A DNA stretch of 64,000 nucleotides, taken from NCBI RefSeq assembly GCF_023156245.1, contig NZ_JAKZAH010000011.1, forward strand, positions 1 through 64,000, given 5' to 3'. The notes under the pieces are model-generated. The model made no database searches and was not told the DNA's origin. It worked only from the letters and a program-made list of their open reading frames with translations. Each line of letters starts with the position of its first letter. The first letter of the stretch is position 1. The translations under genes and the position numbers were made by a program. This DNA is from Marinobacter bryozoorum (lineage in GTDB: Bacteria > Pseudomonadota > Gammaproteobacteria > Pseudomonadales > Oleiphilaceae). This document shows, piece by piece, positions 7,644 to 15,968 of this stretch.

Positions 7644-8636
7644 ATGGCCCTCTCCGACTCCAATAAAGCCGATTTACTCCTCGTCTTCGTAACATTGCTG
7701 GCCGCTGTCAGCTGGGCATTTTCCAAGGAAGCGGTGTTGTTAATGCCGCCTTTGCTGTTCATGGCCATGCGTTTCCTGATCGCCGGGGCGATTCTTGCCT
7801 TTTTTGCCCGCCGCCAGCTCCCGCGCCTTGGCATCCGGCAAATGCTTCGGGGGGCCCGGGTGGGCCTGGTGTTCGGCTCTGCCATGAGCTGCTGGGTGAT
7901 GGGGATCTGGCTTGGGGTCAACCTCGGTGAAGCCGCCTTCATTACCAGCCTGGCCGTGGTGGTCGTTCCTGCCATTGCCCGTATTTTCTTCCGCGAACCC
8001 CAGCCTCTGAACACCTGGCTGGCTATTCCGGTAGCCATCTGCGGACTGGGATTATTATCCCTGGAAAACGGTTTTCGGCCAGAACCCGGCCAGATGCTGT
8101 TTGTGGTGGCAGCACTGATCTTCGCCATGTCATACATCCTGACCTCCCGGACCGCCAATACCCGCACCGTGATGAAACCCGGCGGTGAGCAGGTTGTGAA
8201 ACAGAAGGTACCGGCCCTTCCACTGACGGCCCTGAGCATGACCACAGCCGGGGTCCTCACCGGACTGGTTTCGCTGTTCTTCGAGGAGTGGCAGCCAACC
8301 TTTGATAACTTCACCGGCCCCATGTTCTGGTGGCTGGTAGGCAGCGCCACCATAGGCACTGCGTTCCGTTTTTTATTGCAGACCTACGCCCAGAGCCTGT
8401 CGTTCAACAGCCACGGCGTGGTGATTCTGGTTCTGGAGCCGGTATGGGTAGCCCTGCTGGCGTGGGTATGGTTCAGCCAGACCATGAGCCCGATGCAGAT
8501 TGCTGGCTGCTGTGTGATCCTGCTTGCACTGCTGATCAACCGATGGACGGTACTTTCCCGGGCTATCAGAAACTGGCTGCGCAAATCTGCCAGGGCCCGC
8601 CGCATCGCCCGTATCCGCGCCAGCCATCAGGACTGA
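7644..8636 (+). CDS. DMT-superfamily permease (EamA domains)
   Basis: A 330-residue inner-membrane protein with ten predicted hydrophobic helices arranged as two EamA repeats (about 10-140 and 170-300) and a basic C-terminal tail (RKSARARRIARIRASHQD). The family exports amino acids, nucleobases or other small metabolites by secondary transport; nothing here reveals the substrate. It starts with ATG and stands alone between the accessory locus and tRNA-Val. Confidence 0.85.
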   Translation: MALSDSNKADLLLVFVTLLAAVSWAFSKEAVLLMPPLLFMAMRFLIAGAILAFFARRQLPRLGIRQMLRGARVGLVFGSAMSCWVMGIWLGVNLGEAAFITSLAVVVVPAIARIFFREPQPLNTWLAIPVAICGLGLLSLENGFRPEPGQMLFVVAALIFAMSYILTSRTANTRTVMKPGGEQVVKQKVPALPLTALSMTTAGVLTGLVSLFFEEWQPTFDNFTGPMFWWLVGSATIGTAFRFLLQTYAQSLSFNSHGVVILVLEPVWVALLAWVWFSQTMSPMQIAGCCVILLALLINRWTVLSRAIRNWLRKSARARRIARIRASHQD

Positions 8637-8675
8637 TCAGGGTTGAGAGTAACGTGAAAAAGTCCGTAAAAACGG

Positions 8676-8704
8676 TTGACCATTCCCGCCCGGATCAGTA
8701 TATT
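8676..8704 (+). promoter_or_regulatory. Sigma70 promoter of tRNA-Val
   Basis: TTGACC at 8676-8681 and TATATT at 8699-8704 are separated by 17 bp. The predicted start is near 8711, about 11 nt before the mature tRNA. The C-rich discriminator (CCACCCC) is typical of stringently controlled stable-RNA promoters. Confidence 0.75.
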
Positions 8705-8721
8705 TCCACCCCGTTGAACAC

Positions 8722-8798
<77 letters not shown>

Positions 8799-8806
8799 GA
8801 TTCCCG

Positions 8807-8840
8807 AAAGCCCCCGCTCCTCACGGACGGGGGCTTTTTT
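8807..8840 (+). terminator. Intrinsic terminator of tRNA-Val
   Basis: AAAGCCCCCG and CGGGGGCTTT form a 10-bp stem around an 11-nt loop, directly followed by a T tract ending at 8840. It lies 9 nt after the tRNA CCA end. Confidence 0.93.
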
Positions 8841-8894
8841 GTCCGAGTAGCGCTCGGTTCGCGAACGGTTTTGCCCCCCCCAGCCAGGCTTGCG

Positions 8895-8983
8895 CCACCC
8901 TTTCATTTGACCAATTCCCGGGCACCGACCACACTGCTTGTGCATGATGATTTAAACGCGATTGAAGTTGCCCACCCTTTCAT
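8895..8983. repeat. 12-bp direct repeat upstream of the small membrane gene
   Basis: CCACCCTTTCAT occurs at 8895-8906 and again at 8972-8983, 77 bp apart (start to start). The second copy ends just before the Shine-Dalgarno of the small gene. It could be a paired regulator site or chance. Confidence 0.35.
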
Positions 8984-8996
8984 CAGGAGGATGTTC

Positions 8997-9182
8997 ATGG
9001 CGCACAAGCGGATCCAGACTCCATCAGCCCAGACGGCTGGCATAGCAACGCTAATACTGGGGCTTATCGGACTTGCCGCAGGGATATGGTATTACCGGGA
9101 GCAGGCCGCCACGAGGTCGCAACGGCTGAGACGCCAGGCCAACCGCCAGCTTCGCAGGGCGGAGCGGAAACTGCGCCGTTGA
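8997..9182 (+). CDS. Small single-pass membrane protein with Arg-rich tail
   Basis: A 61-residue protein. Residues about 16-33 form one hydrophobic helix (AGIATLILGLIGLAAGIWYY). It is followed by a very basic tail rich in Arg and Gln (about 37-61) that could form a cationic amphipathic helix. I do not recognise the family. ATG 8997 was chosen because a perfect AGGAGG (8985-8990) lies 6 nt upstream; the in-frame ATG at 8991 directly abuts it. It sits alone between tRNA-Val and the hairpin-rich gap, followed by a short GC hairpin. A toxin-like or membrane-tethered nucleic-acid-binding role would be speculation. Confidence 0.6.
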   Translation: MAHKRIQTPSAQTAGIATLILGLIGLAAGIWYYREQAATRSQRLRRQANRQLRRAERKLRR

Positions 9183-9187
9183 CCACC

Positions 9188-9209
9188 GGGCCCTGGCTTA
9201 CCAGGGCCC
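9188..9209 (+). terminator. Hairpin after the small membrane gene
   Basis: GGGCCCTGG (9188-9196) and CCAGGGCCC (9201-9209) form a perfect 9-bp stem with loop CTTA, 6 nt after the stop codon. The following bases are not T-rich, so it may be a weak terminator or an mRNA-protecting hairpin. Confidence 0.5.
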
Positions 9210-9211
9210 AA

Positions 9212-9230
9212 AGACCCTGTTCTCTGACTG
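9212..9230 (-). repeat. Probable decayed third copy of the hairpin-head motif
   Basis: The plus strand here reads ACCCTGTTCTCTGACTG (9214-9230). It matches the head of the element at 9444-9533 at 15 of 17 positions. The flanking arms no longer pair, so this looks like a remnant. Confidence 0.4.
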
Positions 9231-9317
9231 ATTTAACAGCAGTTACCTGAAGACGTTCCACCTGACTACCTGGCCGGCTCATGCCTGAGCCTAACGCGGC
9301 TCGGGCTTCCCGCCAGA

Positions 9318-9387
9318 GGGTCCGGGGGCCTTTGTTCGAAACAGTCAGAAAACAGGGTTTTCGTTTCGAACAAAGGCCCTCGGGCCC
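9318..9387 (+). repeat. Long hairpin element, copy 1 (25-bp arms, conserved head)
   Basis: Arms at 9318-9342 and 9363-9387 pair over 25 positions. 23 are Watson-Crick and 2 are G-T, and the inner 16 bp are perfect. The 20-nt head (9343-9362) begins AGTCAG and contains its own 5-bp stem, AAAAC/GTTTT, around AGG. The head and the adjoining CGAAAC/GTTTCG pairs are shared with the inverted element at 9444-9533, while the outer arms are different sequences. This is one of two copies in the 440-bp gene-free interval 9183-9622, which holds no gene I can support. Confidence 0.85.
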
Positions 9388-9443
9388 GGTCCACCAGAAT
9401 TGCATCCGCCATAGACGTTCAGACATGTTTTCTGGAGTTGGTG

Positions 9444-9533
9444 CAGAACGCCGAAGGCCCGGCACCCCCTTCCGAAACGAGAACCTTGTTCCCTGACTGT
9501 TTCGGAAGGGGGTGCCGGGCCTCCGGCTTTCTG
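9444..9533 (-). repeat. Long hairpin element, copy 2 (35-bp arms, conserved head, inverted)
   Basis: Arms at 9444-9478 and 9499-9533 pair over 35 positions with two mismatches; the inner 23 bp are perfect. Read on the minus strand, the 20-nt head (9479-9498) also begins AGTCAG, with inner stem GGAAC/GTTCT around AAG. It matches copy 1 at 16 of 20 positions. On the plus strand the right arm is followed by GGTTTTT (9534-9540), so it could also terminate transcription. Confidence 0.85.
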
Positions 9534-9622
9534 GGTTTTTGCTGGCCTGCTTTTTACACCAGGTTATAGATGAAACCTGCCAGTACGGCGATTGTCGTTA
9601 CATAACGCAGGAGGTTTGCCCG

Positions 9623-10630
9623 CTAAACGCCATAGAACGCCCGATACCAGTCGACGAAACGACCAAGACCCTCTTCAAGGGAGGTTTCCGGCTTGTAGCC
9701 GACGTCCGCAATGAGGGAACCCACATCCGCGTAGGTCGCCGGCACATCGCCCGGCTGCATCGGCAGGTAGTTCTTCTCGGCTTTCTTGCCGGTCTTTTCC
9801 TCGATGATCTCGATAAACCGGGACAGCTCAGCCGGGTTGTTGCTGCCGATGTTGTATAGCCTGTAGGGGCCCTTGCTGCTGGAAGCATCAGGATGCAGGC
9901 CGCTCCAGTCGGGGTTAGGCTGGGCCACATGGTCAAGGGTTCTTACCACGCCTTCGACTATGTCGTCGATGTAGGTAAAGTCGCGCTTGTGATGGCCGAA
10001 ATTGAACACGTCGATAGGCTCCCCCGCCAGGATCTTGCGGGTGAAGATAAAAGGCGCCATATCAGGCCTGCCCCAGGGACCGTAGACGGTGAAAAACCGC
10101 AGGCCGGTGGTGGGCAACTGGTACAGATGACTGTAGGTATGGGCCATCAGTTCATTGGCTTTCTTGGAAGCGGCGTACAGGCTCACCGGATGGTCCACGT
10201 TGTCCTGCACCGAGAACGGCATGGTCTCGTTGGCTCCGTAAACGGAACTGCTGGAGGCATAGACCAGGTGCTCTACCCTGTTATGGCGACAGCCCTCAAG
10301 GATGTTCATGAACCCCACCAGGTTGGAATCCACATAGGCATTCGGGTTCTCGATGGAGTAGCGGACACCGGCCTGGGCAGCCATGTGCGCGACCCTTTGT
10401 GGCTGGTGTTTGCGGAACAGCGCTGACATAGCCTCACGGTCAGCAATATCCTGGCGGACTTCGGTGAACCCCTCGTAGCTCCGGAGACCATCGAGACGGG
10501 CTTCCTTCAGGTGGGGGTCGTAGTAGTTGTTGACGTTGTCAACGCCAGTGACTTCGTCGCCTCGCTCCAGCAAACGGCGGGCGAGGTGAAATCCGATAAA
10601 GCCGGCGGTACCGGTGACGAGAATTTTCAA
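9623..10630 (-). CDS. NAD-dependent epimerase, UDP-glucuronate 4-epimerase type
   Basis: A 335-residue extended short-chain dehydrogenase. The N-terminal Rossmann motif is TGTAGFIGFHL, a Ser-Ser-Ser segment precedes VYGANETMPF, and the catalytic YAASK motif sits near residue 150. The sequence style (FTVYGPWGRPDMAPFIFTRKI and FNFGHHKRDFTYIDDIV segments) is that of CapI/WbpP-like UDP-glucuronate 4-epimerases making UDP-galacturonate for surface polysaccharide. The likely start is the TTG at 10630 directly before KILVTG, giving the family length; a TTG at 10666 is possible. Its substrate could come from the ugd gene at 31359. It stands alone next to the hairpin region. Confidence 0.85.
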   Translation of the reverse strand: MKILVTGTAGFIGFHLARRLLERGDEVTGVDNVNNYYDPHLKEARLDGLRSYEGFTEVRQDIADREAMSALFRKHQPQRVAHMAAQAGVRYSIENPNAYVDSNLVGFMNILEGCRHNRVEHLVYASSSSVYGANETMPFSVQDNVDHPVSLYAASKKANELMAHTYSHLYQLPTTGLRFFTVYGPWGRPDMAPFIFTRKILAGEPIDVFNFGHHKRDFTYIDDIVEGVVRTLDHVAQPNPDWSGLHPDASSSKGPYRLYNIGSNNPAELSRFIEIIEEKTGKKAEKNYLPMQPGDVPATYADVGSLIADVGYKPETSLEEGLGRFVDWYRAFYGV

Positions 10631-10731
10631 GGCGGTAACCCTGCTCCCTTTTGGCTCAACCACCAACGCCCTGCTGCCGTCAGACTTGGCGACAACAGGT
10701 TACGCTGGCCCTCCCTGCTAATCGGTCAGGA

Positions 10732-11463
10732 TCAGAAACTGAACCCGACGCTGGCAAACGGGCCGCCAATGTCGATATCCAGGCGGTCGTCACCATCTTC
10801 ATAATCCACGGCCATTTCACGGTACCCGGCCCGCAGTTGGACTCCCGCAAAGGCGTACTGGCCGTACACATCGTAATCATAGACGGAGTCGCCGCTGTAA
10901 CTGATGAAATTGCCGTTAGCACCGACGGAAACGCCGGTCAGGGGCAAGTCAAACCGGGCAGCCGCGAAGCCCATAGGCACTACCGCGTCCACTTCAGTCT
11001 TGCTGTTGGTCAGGCCAGCTGTGTCGGATACCTGAAGTTCCGCATCAAGGTCACGGGCTGTGACGCCCAGGTCCAGGTTCACCCAGTTATCGAGCACTTC
11101 GTAATACAGCGTAAGATCAGTCTGGCGCCAGTCCAGGCTTGAATCCACGCCTACACCGGCGGGGATATCATCGAATCCGGTACTCAGTTCGCCGCGCCCG
11201 GTCTGGTCGATCTTTACATAGCTAAGACGAACATTGGGCAACAACGGAATCGGGTGCTCCAGGTAGGCGCTCAGGTTGGCCTCGGTGTTATTGCTGAGGT
11301 CCAGTTCGTTCTCCACGTTCACCTGGTCACCACCCTTGGCGGCCTTACCGGAGAGATCAGAATCCCAATATCCGATGCTCGCCCCAACCCCCAGAACGTC
11401 AGCGTGGACGGTGGGAACGGCTGCAATGGCAGACAGCAGTACGGCAGATCGGAACAGTTTCAT
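10732..11463 (-). CDS. Outer-membrane beta-barrel protein (TIGR04219-like)
   Basis: A 243-residue protein with a signal peptide (about 1-21, ending VHADV), then alternating amphipathic strands and a C-terminal aromatic strand ending FASVGFSF, typical of BAM-dependent barrels. It resembles the TIGR04219 family of gammaproteobacterial outer-membrane proteins of unknown function. ATG 11463 has AGGGAG 7 nt upstream. There is no partner gene; purC upstream is likely a separate unit. Confidence 0.8.
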   Translation of the reverse strand: MKLFRSAVLLSAIAAVPTVHADVLGVGASIGYWDSDLSGKAAKGGDQVNVENELDLSNNTEANLSAYLEHPIPLLPNVRLSYVKIDQTGRGELSTGFDDIPAGVGVDSSLDWRQTDLTLYYEVLDNWVNLDLGVTARDLDAELQVSDTAGLTNSKTEVDAVVPMGFAAARFDLPLTGVSVGANGNFISYSGDSVYDYDVYGQYAFAGVQLRAGYREMAVDYEDGDDRLDIDIGGPFASVGFSF

Positions 11464-11549
11464 GGGAAATCTCCCTTGCAGAGAATTGATAAGCAGGTCT
11501 TGCATATAGCATCCGTAAAAAATCTGGGGCCTTCCCGGCCCCACTATGA

Positions 11550-12266
11550 TCACTCGTCGAAGCTGATGCCCAGGCGCCGGCCGACCTCTTCGTAGGTCTC
11601 GATAACGTCACCGAGACCCTGTCGGAAGCGGTCCTTGTCCATCTTCTTGCGGGTTTCCCGATCCCAGATACGACAGCCGTCAGGGCTGAACTCATCACCC
11701 AGCACGATGCGGCCCTCACTACGCCCGAACTCGAGCTTGTAGTCCACCAGCAGCATGCCAGCCTCCGAGAACAGGGCCTTGAGGACATCATTCACCTGAT
11801 AGGTCAGACGCTTCATCTCCGCCAGTTCGTCGGCAGATGCCCAGCCAAAGGTCACAGCGAGGGATTCGTTCACCATGGGATCATGGAGTTCGTCGTTCTT
11901 GAGGAAGAGTTCATAGGTCGGCGGATTCAGGTCCTGCCCTTCTTCTACACCGATACGGCGGCACAGGCTGCCAGCCGACACATTCCGCACCACGCACTCC
12001 ACGGGAATCATTTCCAGCTTCTTTACCAGGGACTCTGTCGGCGACAGCAGCCCCTCGAAATGGGTGGGTACACCGGCGGCTTCCAGCTTTTCCATGATGA
12101 AGGCATTGAACCGGTTGTTGACCATGCCCTTGCGGTCAAGCTGCTCTTTCTTCTCCCCGTCAAAGGCCGAGGTGTCGTCCCGGAATACGAGGACAAAGCG
12201 GTTCGGATCATCGGTGGTAAAAACAGACTTGGCCTTGCCCGCGTAGAGTTCTTTGCGCTTTTCCAT
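11550..12266 (-). CDS. purC: Phosphoribosylaminoimidazole-succinocarboxamide synthase
   Basis: A 238-residue SAICAR synthetase, the standard bacterial length. It condenses CAIR with aspartate using ATP in purine synthesis. Recognisable segments are [10 protein letters not shown] near the N-terminus, [28 protein letters not shown] and [12 protein letters not shown] 12266 has GGAG 6 nt upstream. It follows bamC with 69 bp between, as in Pseudomonas, where these genes are neighbours. Confidence 0.97.
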   Translation of the reverse strand: MEKRKELYAGKAKSVFTTDDPNRFVLVFRDDTSAFDGEKKEQLDRKGMVNNRFNAFIMEKLEAAGVPTHFEGLLSPTESLVKKLEMIPVECVVRNVSAGSLCRRIGVEEGQDLNPPTYELFLKNDELHDPMVNESLAVTFGWASADELAEMKRLTYQVNDVLKALFSEAGMLLVDYKLEFGRSEGRIVLGDEFSPDGCRIWDRETRKKMDKDRFRQGLGDVIETYEEVGRRLGISFDE

Positions 12267-12335
12267 ATCGGTCTCCGGCGAGCGCCCCCGCAGGGCCGGC
12301 TCGCGTCTTTGTTCGTGCCGGTTAAAAACCGGCAA

Positions 12336-13412
12336 TCAGTAGAGGTAGTCGTACAGCCGCGTGATCAGTGAGCGTGAATAGTTACCACCATCGTAGCCAT
12401 CGGCACGTTCGGCGGTAACGACCACCTGCCCGTCCTCTTCACTGAGCTGGATGCGGTTGGTGACTTCCGGCTCCACTTCGTCACCGGCAAACCAGCGGGT
12501 CATCCAGCCACGACGACGGTCTTCCTCCGGACGACCATCCACCAGGAAGTAACCGGCAGTACGATCAAGATCCAGCACCGGGATACTTTCGTCCTCGAGT
12601 ACCCGGCGGATCTCGCCCCAGACCCGGTCATAGGGCAGGTCAATGGCGATGGCCTGGTCCCGATCGGTGTTTGCCTCAAGAAGACTGACCCGCGACTCAC
12701 TACCCATGGCCAGTGCAGCGCGGGAGTAGGCCCGGTTATCTTCACGGGACTGGAGGAAGGTGGACAGGTTCTCCAGCAGACTGTCTTCCAGAGACTGGTT
12801 CATGGGCTCATCCTGCCAAGGCAGCAGGCCCTCGGGATTGGCGGCTACCGCACGCGGGCGTATCTGCACTTCCGTCGTCTTGCGACGCACACCTGGCGCC
12901 AACCGAACCTGCACAACGATCCTGGGCTCATCGGCTGATGCCTCGTCGAGTCCGACCAGGCCACGGGCGCGGCGGCTGAAATTCGCCACCTCACTCTGCA
13001 TCAACCCCAGCTGGGTGCTGTCCACAGCCACTGCCAGGCCGGTTTCATTCATCCAGGCTGCCACGGCAGGCCAGATACGCCCCGGCACTTCATTGACCAG
13101 CAGCCAGGACTGGTCATCGACGGACTCCACCACATAGTTCTCATCAAGGATGTCGGCGGTCAGGTCCGGCGGTTCAGGCACCTGGGCTCCCAGCGTGCCC
13201 GAACCCTGCACCTCCCGAACCGGGAACGCAGGACGCTGCCGGGGCAGCGGCTGGCCATCGATACCCTTGAGGGGGCGCGACTGCTCGGCAGTGGCATAGT
13301 CATCGGAGCGGTCATTAACCAGGCTGCAGCCACTAACCAGCAGGCCGGCCATGGCGACACCCAGGATGGCAACCCGGGGACGGAAGTTCAGAAAGCTGAA
13401 ACGATCACTCAT
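12336..13412 (-). CDS. bamC: Outer-membrane assembly lipoprotein BamC
   Basis: A 358-residue lipoprotein with a lipobox LLVSGC (Cys near residue 29), an extended N-terminal segment and two helix-grip domains. BamC is an accessory lipoprotein of the BAM machine that inserts outer-membrane proteins. The ATG follows the dapA stop with no gap (TGA then ATG), so expression is coupled. BamC is poorly conserved in sequence; the call rests on the lipobox, length, the long unstructured segment after the lipobox, and the dapA-bamC-purC order. Confidence 0.9.
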   Translation of the reverse strand: MSDRFSFLNFRPRVAILGVAMAGLLVSGCSLVNDRSDDYATAEQSRPLKGIDGQPLPRQRPAFPVREVQGSGTLGAQVPEPPDLTADILDENYVVESVDDQSWLLVNEVPGRIWPAVAAWMNETGLAVAVDSTQLGLMQSEVANFSRRARGLVGLDEASADEPRIVVQVRLAPGVRRKTTEVQIRPRAVAANPEGLLPWQDEPMNQSLEDSLLENLSTFLQSREDNRAYSRAALAMGSESRVSLLEANTDRDQAIAIDLPYDRVWGEIRRVLEDESIPVLDLDRTAGYFLVDGRPEEDRRRGWMTRWFAGDEVEPEVTNRIQLSEEDGQVVVTAERADGYDGGNYSRSLITRLYDYLY

Positions 13413-14291
13413 TCAGATTACGCCCGCCGCCTTTAGAGCTTCTTCAACCTCACCATGGAACTTGTCACTGAGGGGCGTCAGGGGCAGCCGGATACCGGTA
13501 TCAATCTGTCCCATGCGCTGCAATGCCCACTTGACAGGGATCGGGTTGGCTTCCAGGAACAATTTGCGGTTCAGGGGCTCCAGTACGCCGTTGAGGCGCT
13601 CGGTTTCTGTCCGGTTGCCGCCGATGGCAGCCTCGCACATCTGGGACATGAGTCGCGGCGCCACGTTGGCCGTCACTGACACGTTGCCCTTGCCCCCGGC
13701 CAGCATAAGCTCAGCGGCCGTGGCGTCATCGCCGGAATACACGGCCAGGCGACCCTCGACCGCCTTGATCAGTTCGGCGCCCCGGGGAATATTCCCGGTG
13801 GCATCCTTGATACCGACGATATTGGGGATGTCCGCCAACCGCTCCACCGTTTCATTGAGCATGTCGCAGGCAGTGCGCCCGGGAACGTTATAAAGAATCT
13901 GGCTGACACCGGGTACGGACTCGGCAATCGTCTTGAAGTGCTGGTACAGGCCCTCCTGGGTGGGCTTGTTGTAGTAAGGCACCACCAGAAGGCAGGCATC
14001 GGCACCAAGCTTTTCCGCCTCGGACGTCAGTGCGATGGCTTCATGAGTAGAGTTACCGCCAGTGCCGGCAATGACTGGAATCCTGCCCGCCGTCCGTTTG
14101 ATGATCTTCTCGATCACCTTGAGATGCTCGTCAGGGGTCAGAGTGGCTGACTCGCCAGTGGTACCGACGGCTACGATGCCATGGGTGCCGTTTTCAAGGT
14201 GAAAGTCCACCAGGGCATCCAGTTGCTCCCAGTGGATGCTGCCATCCGGGTGCATGGGCGTCACCAGAGCGACAAGGCTACCAGTAATCAT
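13413..14291 (-). CDS. dapA: 4-hydroxy-tetrahydrodipicolinate synthase
   Basis: A 292-residue TIM-barrel aldolase that condenses pyruvate with aspartate semialdehyde in lysine and diaminopimelate synthesis. Schiff-base Lys162 (VGIKDATG), Tyr134 (YNVPGRT) and the GTTGES motif with Thr45 are all present. ATG 14291 has GGAG 5 nt upstream. It leads the dapA-bamC pair and is divergent from bcp; the gcvR gene often found beside it in relatives is not here. Confidence 0.98.
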   Translation of the reverse strand: MITGSLVALVTPMHPDGSIHWEQLDALVDFHLENGTHGIVAVGTTGESATLTPDEHLKVIEKIIKRTAGRIPVIAGTGGNSTHEAIALTSEAEKLGADACLLVVPYYNKPTQEGLYQHFKTIAESVPGVSQILYNVPGRTACDMLNETVERLADIPNIVGIKDATGNIPRGAELIKAVEGRLAVYSGDDATAAELMLAGGKGNVSVTANVAPRLMSQMCEAAIGGNRTETERLNGVLEPLNRKLFLEANPIPVKWALQRMGQIDTGIRLPLTPLSDKFHGEVEEALKAAGVI

Positions 14292-14365
14292 AAGGACTCC
14301 GTGCAGATAAAACGGTTATGGTAATCTTGGGTGTCAACCGACACAAGGGAAACAAGGGAGAAGCC

Positions 14366-14836
14366 ATGGCTAAGCCAGAACCTGACCAGATTATTACCGA
14401 TTTCGAGGCACCGGCTACCGGGAACCAGACAGTGCGACTGTCAGACTTCCGGGGCAGCCACAATGTTGTCATCTACTTCTACCCCAAGGACAACACCCCC
14501 GGCTGTACGACCGAAGGCCAGGATTTCCGGGATCTCCACGATCAGTTCCTCGCCCACGATACCGTCATTTTCGGCGTTTCCCGGGACGGTCTCAAGGCCC
14601 ATGAGAACTTTCGTGCAAAACATGGGTTCCCGTTCCACCTTATTTCAGACAAGGACGAATCTGTCTGCACCCTGTTCGATGTCATTAAGCTGAAAAAGCT
14701 GTATGGCAAGGAGTATATGGGCATTGATCGCAGCACCTTCCTGATTGACAAGGAAGGCCGCCTGCGCAGGGAGTGGCGTGGGGTGAAGGTGAAGGGGCAC
14801 GCCCAGGAGGTACTGGAGGCCGTTCAGGCCCTGTAA
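14366..14836 (+). CDS. bcp: Thioredoxin-dependent thiol peroxidase (Bcp/PrxQ family)
   Basis: A 156-residue peroxiredoxin with peroxidatic Cys in NTPGCTTEG (about residue 46). The E. coli-type resolving Cys five residues later is replaced (TTEGQD). The other Cys (ESVCTLF, about 98) could resolve instead, or the enzyme works as a 1-Cys type. It reduces peroxides in the cytoplasm at the expense of thioredoxin. ATG 14366 has AAGGGAG 5 nt upstream. The gene is divergent from dapA and converges on the PerM gene across a GC hairpin. Confidence 0.95.
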   Translation: MAKPEPDQIITDFEAPATGNQTVRLSDFRGSHNVVIYFYPKDNTPGCTTEGQDFRDLHDQFLAHDTVIFGVSRDGLKAHENFRAKHGFPFHLISDKDESVCTLFDVIKLKKLYGKEYMGIDRSTFLIDKEGRLRREWRGVKVKGHAQEVLEAVQAL

Positions 14837-14844
14837 GTGGCACA

Positions 14845-14877
14845 CCCCGGCCTGGCCAGGTGACTGGCCGGGCCTTT
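14845..14877. terminator. GC-rich hairpin between convergent bcp and perM-like genes
   Basis: CCCGGCCTGGCCAG and CTGGCCGGGCC pair with one bulged base pair region around a GTGA loop, followed by TTTCACC on the plus strand. It is suited to stop transcripts arriving from either side. Confidence 0.6.
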
Positions 14878-15959
14878 CACCTCTTATTAACTGCGCTTTC
14901 CGGTAACGGTTCCCGGTGTACCGGCCAGGCCGCAAACACCGCCTTGACCATGGTCGCCAGGGGAATGGCAAAAAAGACCCCCCAGAGCCCCCAGATACCC
15001 CCGAAGAAAAGTACGGCGATAATGATCACTACCGGATGCAGGTTATTGACCTCCGAAAACAGAAGCGGAACCAGCACATTGCCATCGAGGGCCTGGATGA
15101 TGCCATAGGCCACCATCACCCATATAAAATGTGTCCCCCAACCAAACGCAAACAGCGCGATCATTGCCACTGGCAGGGTAACGACGGCGGCACCGATATA
15201 GGGTATCACCACGCTCAGGCCTACCAACAGGGACAGCAGCGCCGCATAGGGAACCCCGAGAACCTTGAATGTTACAAAGGTGACACCGCCAACAATCAGG
15301 ATCTCCACCGCCTTGCCCCGGACATAGTTGGCGCACTGCTGGTTCACCTCCTGCCAGATCTGACTCATCATCGGGCGCTGACTGGGCAGCACCCGGGCGA
15401 TAGCGCCCAGGATCTGACGGCGATCCTTCAGGAAGAAGAACACCAGGATGGGCACCAGCACCAGGTAGATAAGCAGACCAAGCAGGTCCGGAATACTGCC
15501 CAGCGAGAAGGACACCAGCCACTGGGTCAGGTTGCCCACCTCAGCGGTCACCTGGTGGTAGAAATCGTTCACCGCCTCAATGGAGATCAGGTTTGGATAC
15601 TGCTCAGGTAAAAGCTCAAGATAACTTCGCATCTCCCTGAAAATACGTGGCGCCTCGGCTGCGAGGGACGCAAGCTGCGCCCAGACCAGCGGCAACAGCC
15701 CGAACAGGAACCCCGCCAGGGTCCCCATAAAAACCACGAAGACGCCGCCAATTGACACCAGCTCGGGAATGCCTATCCGGGTCAGCCTCGTTACCAGGCC
15801 CTGCAGGATGAACGCGATAATGACGGAAGCGATGACCGGCGCCAGCATGGCACCGAAGAAAATAATGGCAAGAACCCCGCCCAACAGGAGCAGGAACAGG
15901 ATGACCGCTTCGTCATCGGAAAAATATTTGTGGGCGATGCCACGGAGAATACGAACCAT
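14877..15959 (-). CDS. AI-2E/PerM family membrane permease
   Basis: A 360-residue protein with about eight hydrophobic segments. It has paired N-terminal helices (20-60), a soluble middle stretch (about 80-150), and the family motifs VLVPILVFFFLKDR near 170 and VVIPYIGA near 245. The family includes PerM and TqsA; the transported substrate is unclear. It follows the TusA-like gene by 9 nt and probably shares its transcript. The same pairing occurs in pseudomonads. Confidence 0.88.
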   Translation of the reverse strand: MVRILRGIAHKYFSDDEAVILFLLLLGGVLAIIFFGAMLAPVIASVIIAFILQGLVTRLTRIGIPELVSIGGVFVVFMGTLAGFLFGLLPLVWAQLASLAAEAPRIFREMRSYLELLPEQYPNLISIEAVNDFYHQVTAEVGNLTQWLVSFSLGSIPDLLGLLIYLVLVPILVFFFLKDRRQILGAIARVLPSQRPMMSQIWQEVNQQCANYVRGKAVEILIVGGVTFVTFKVLGVPYAALLSLLVGLSVVIPYIGAAVVTLPVAMIALFAFGWGTHFIWVMVAYGIIQALDGNVLVPLLFSEVNNLHPVVIIIAVLFFGGIWGLWGVFFAIPLATMVKAVFAAWPVHREPLPESAVNKR

Positions 15960-15968
15960 TTGCGTGCT

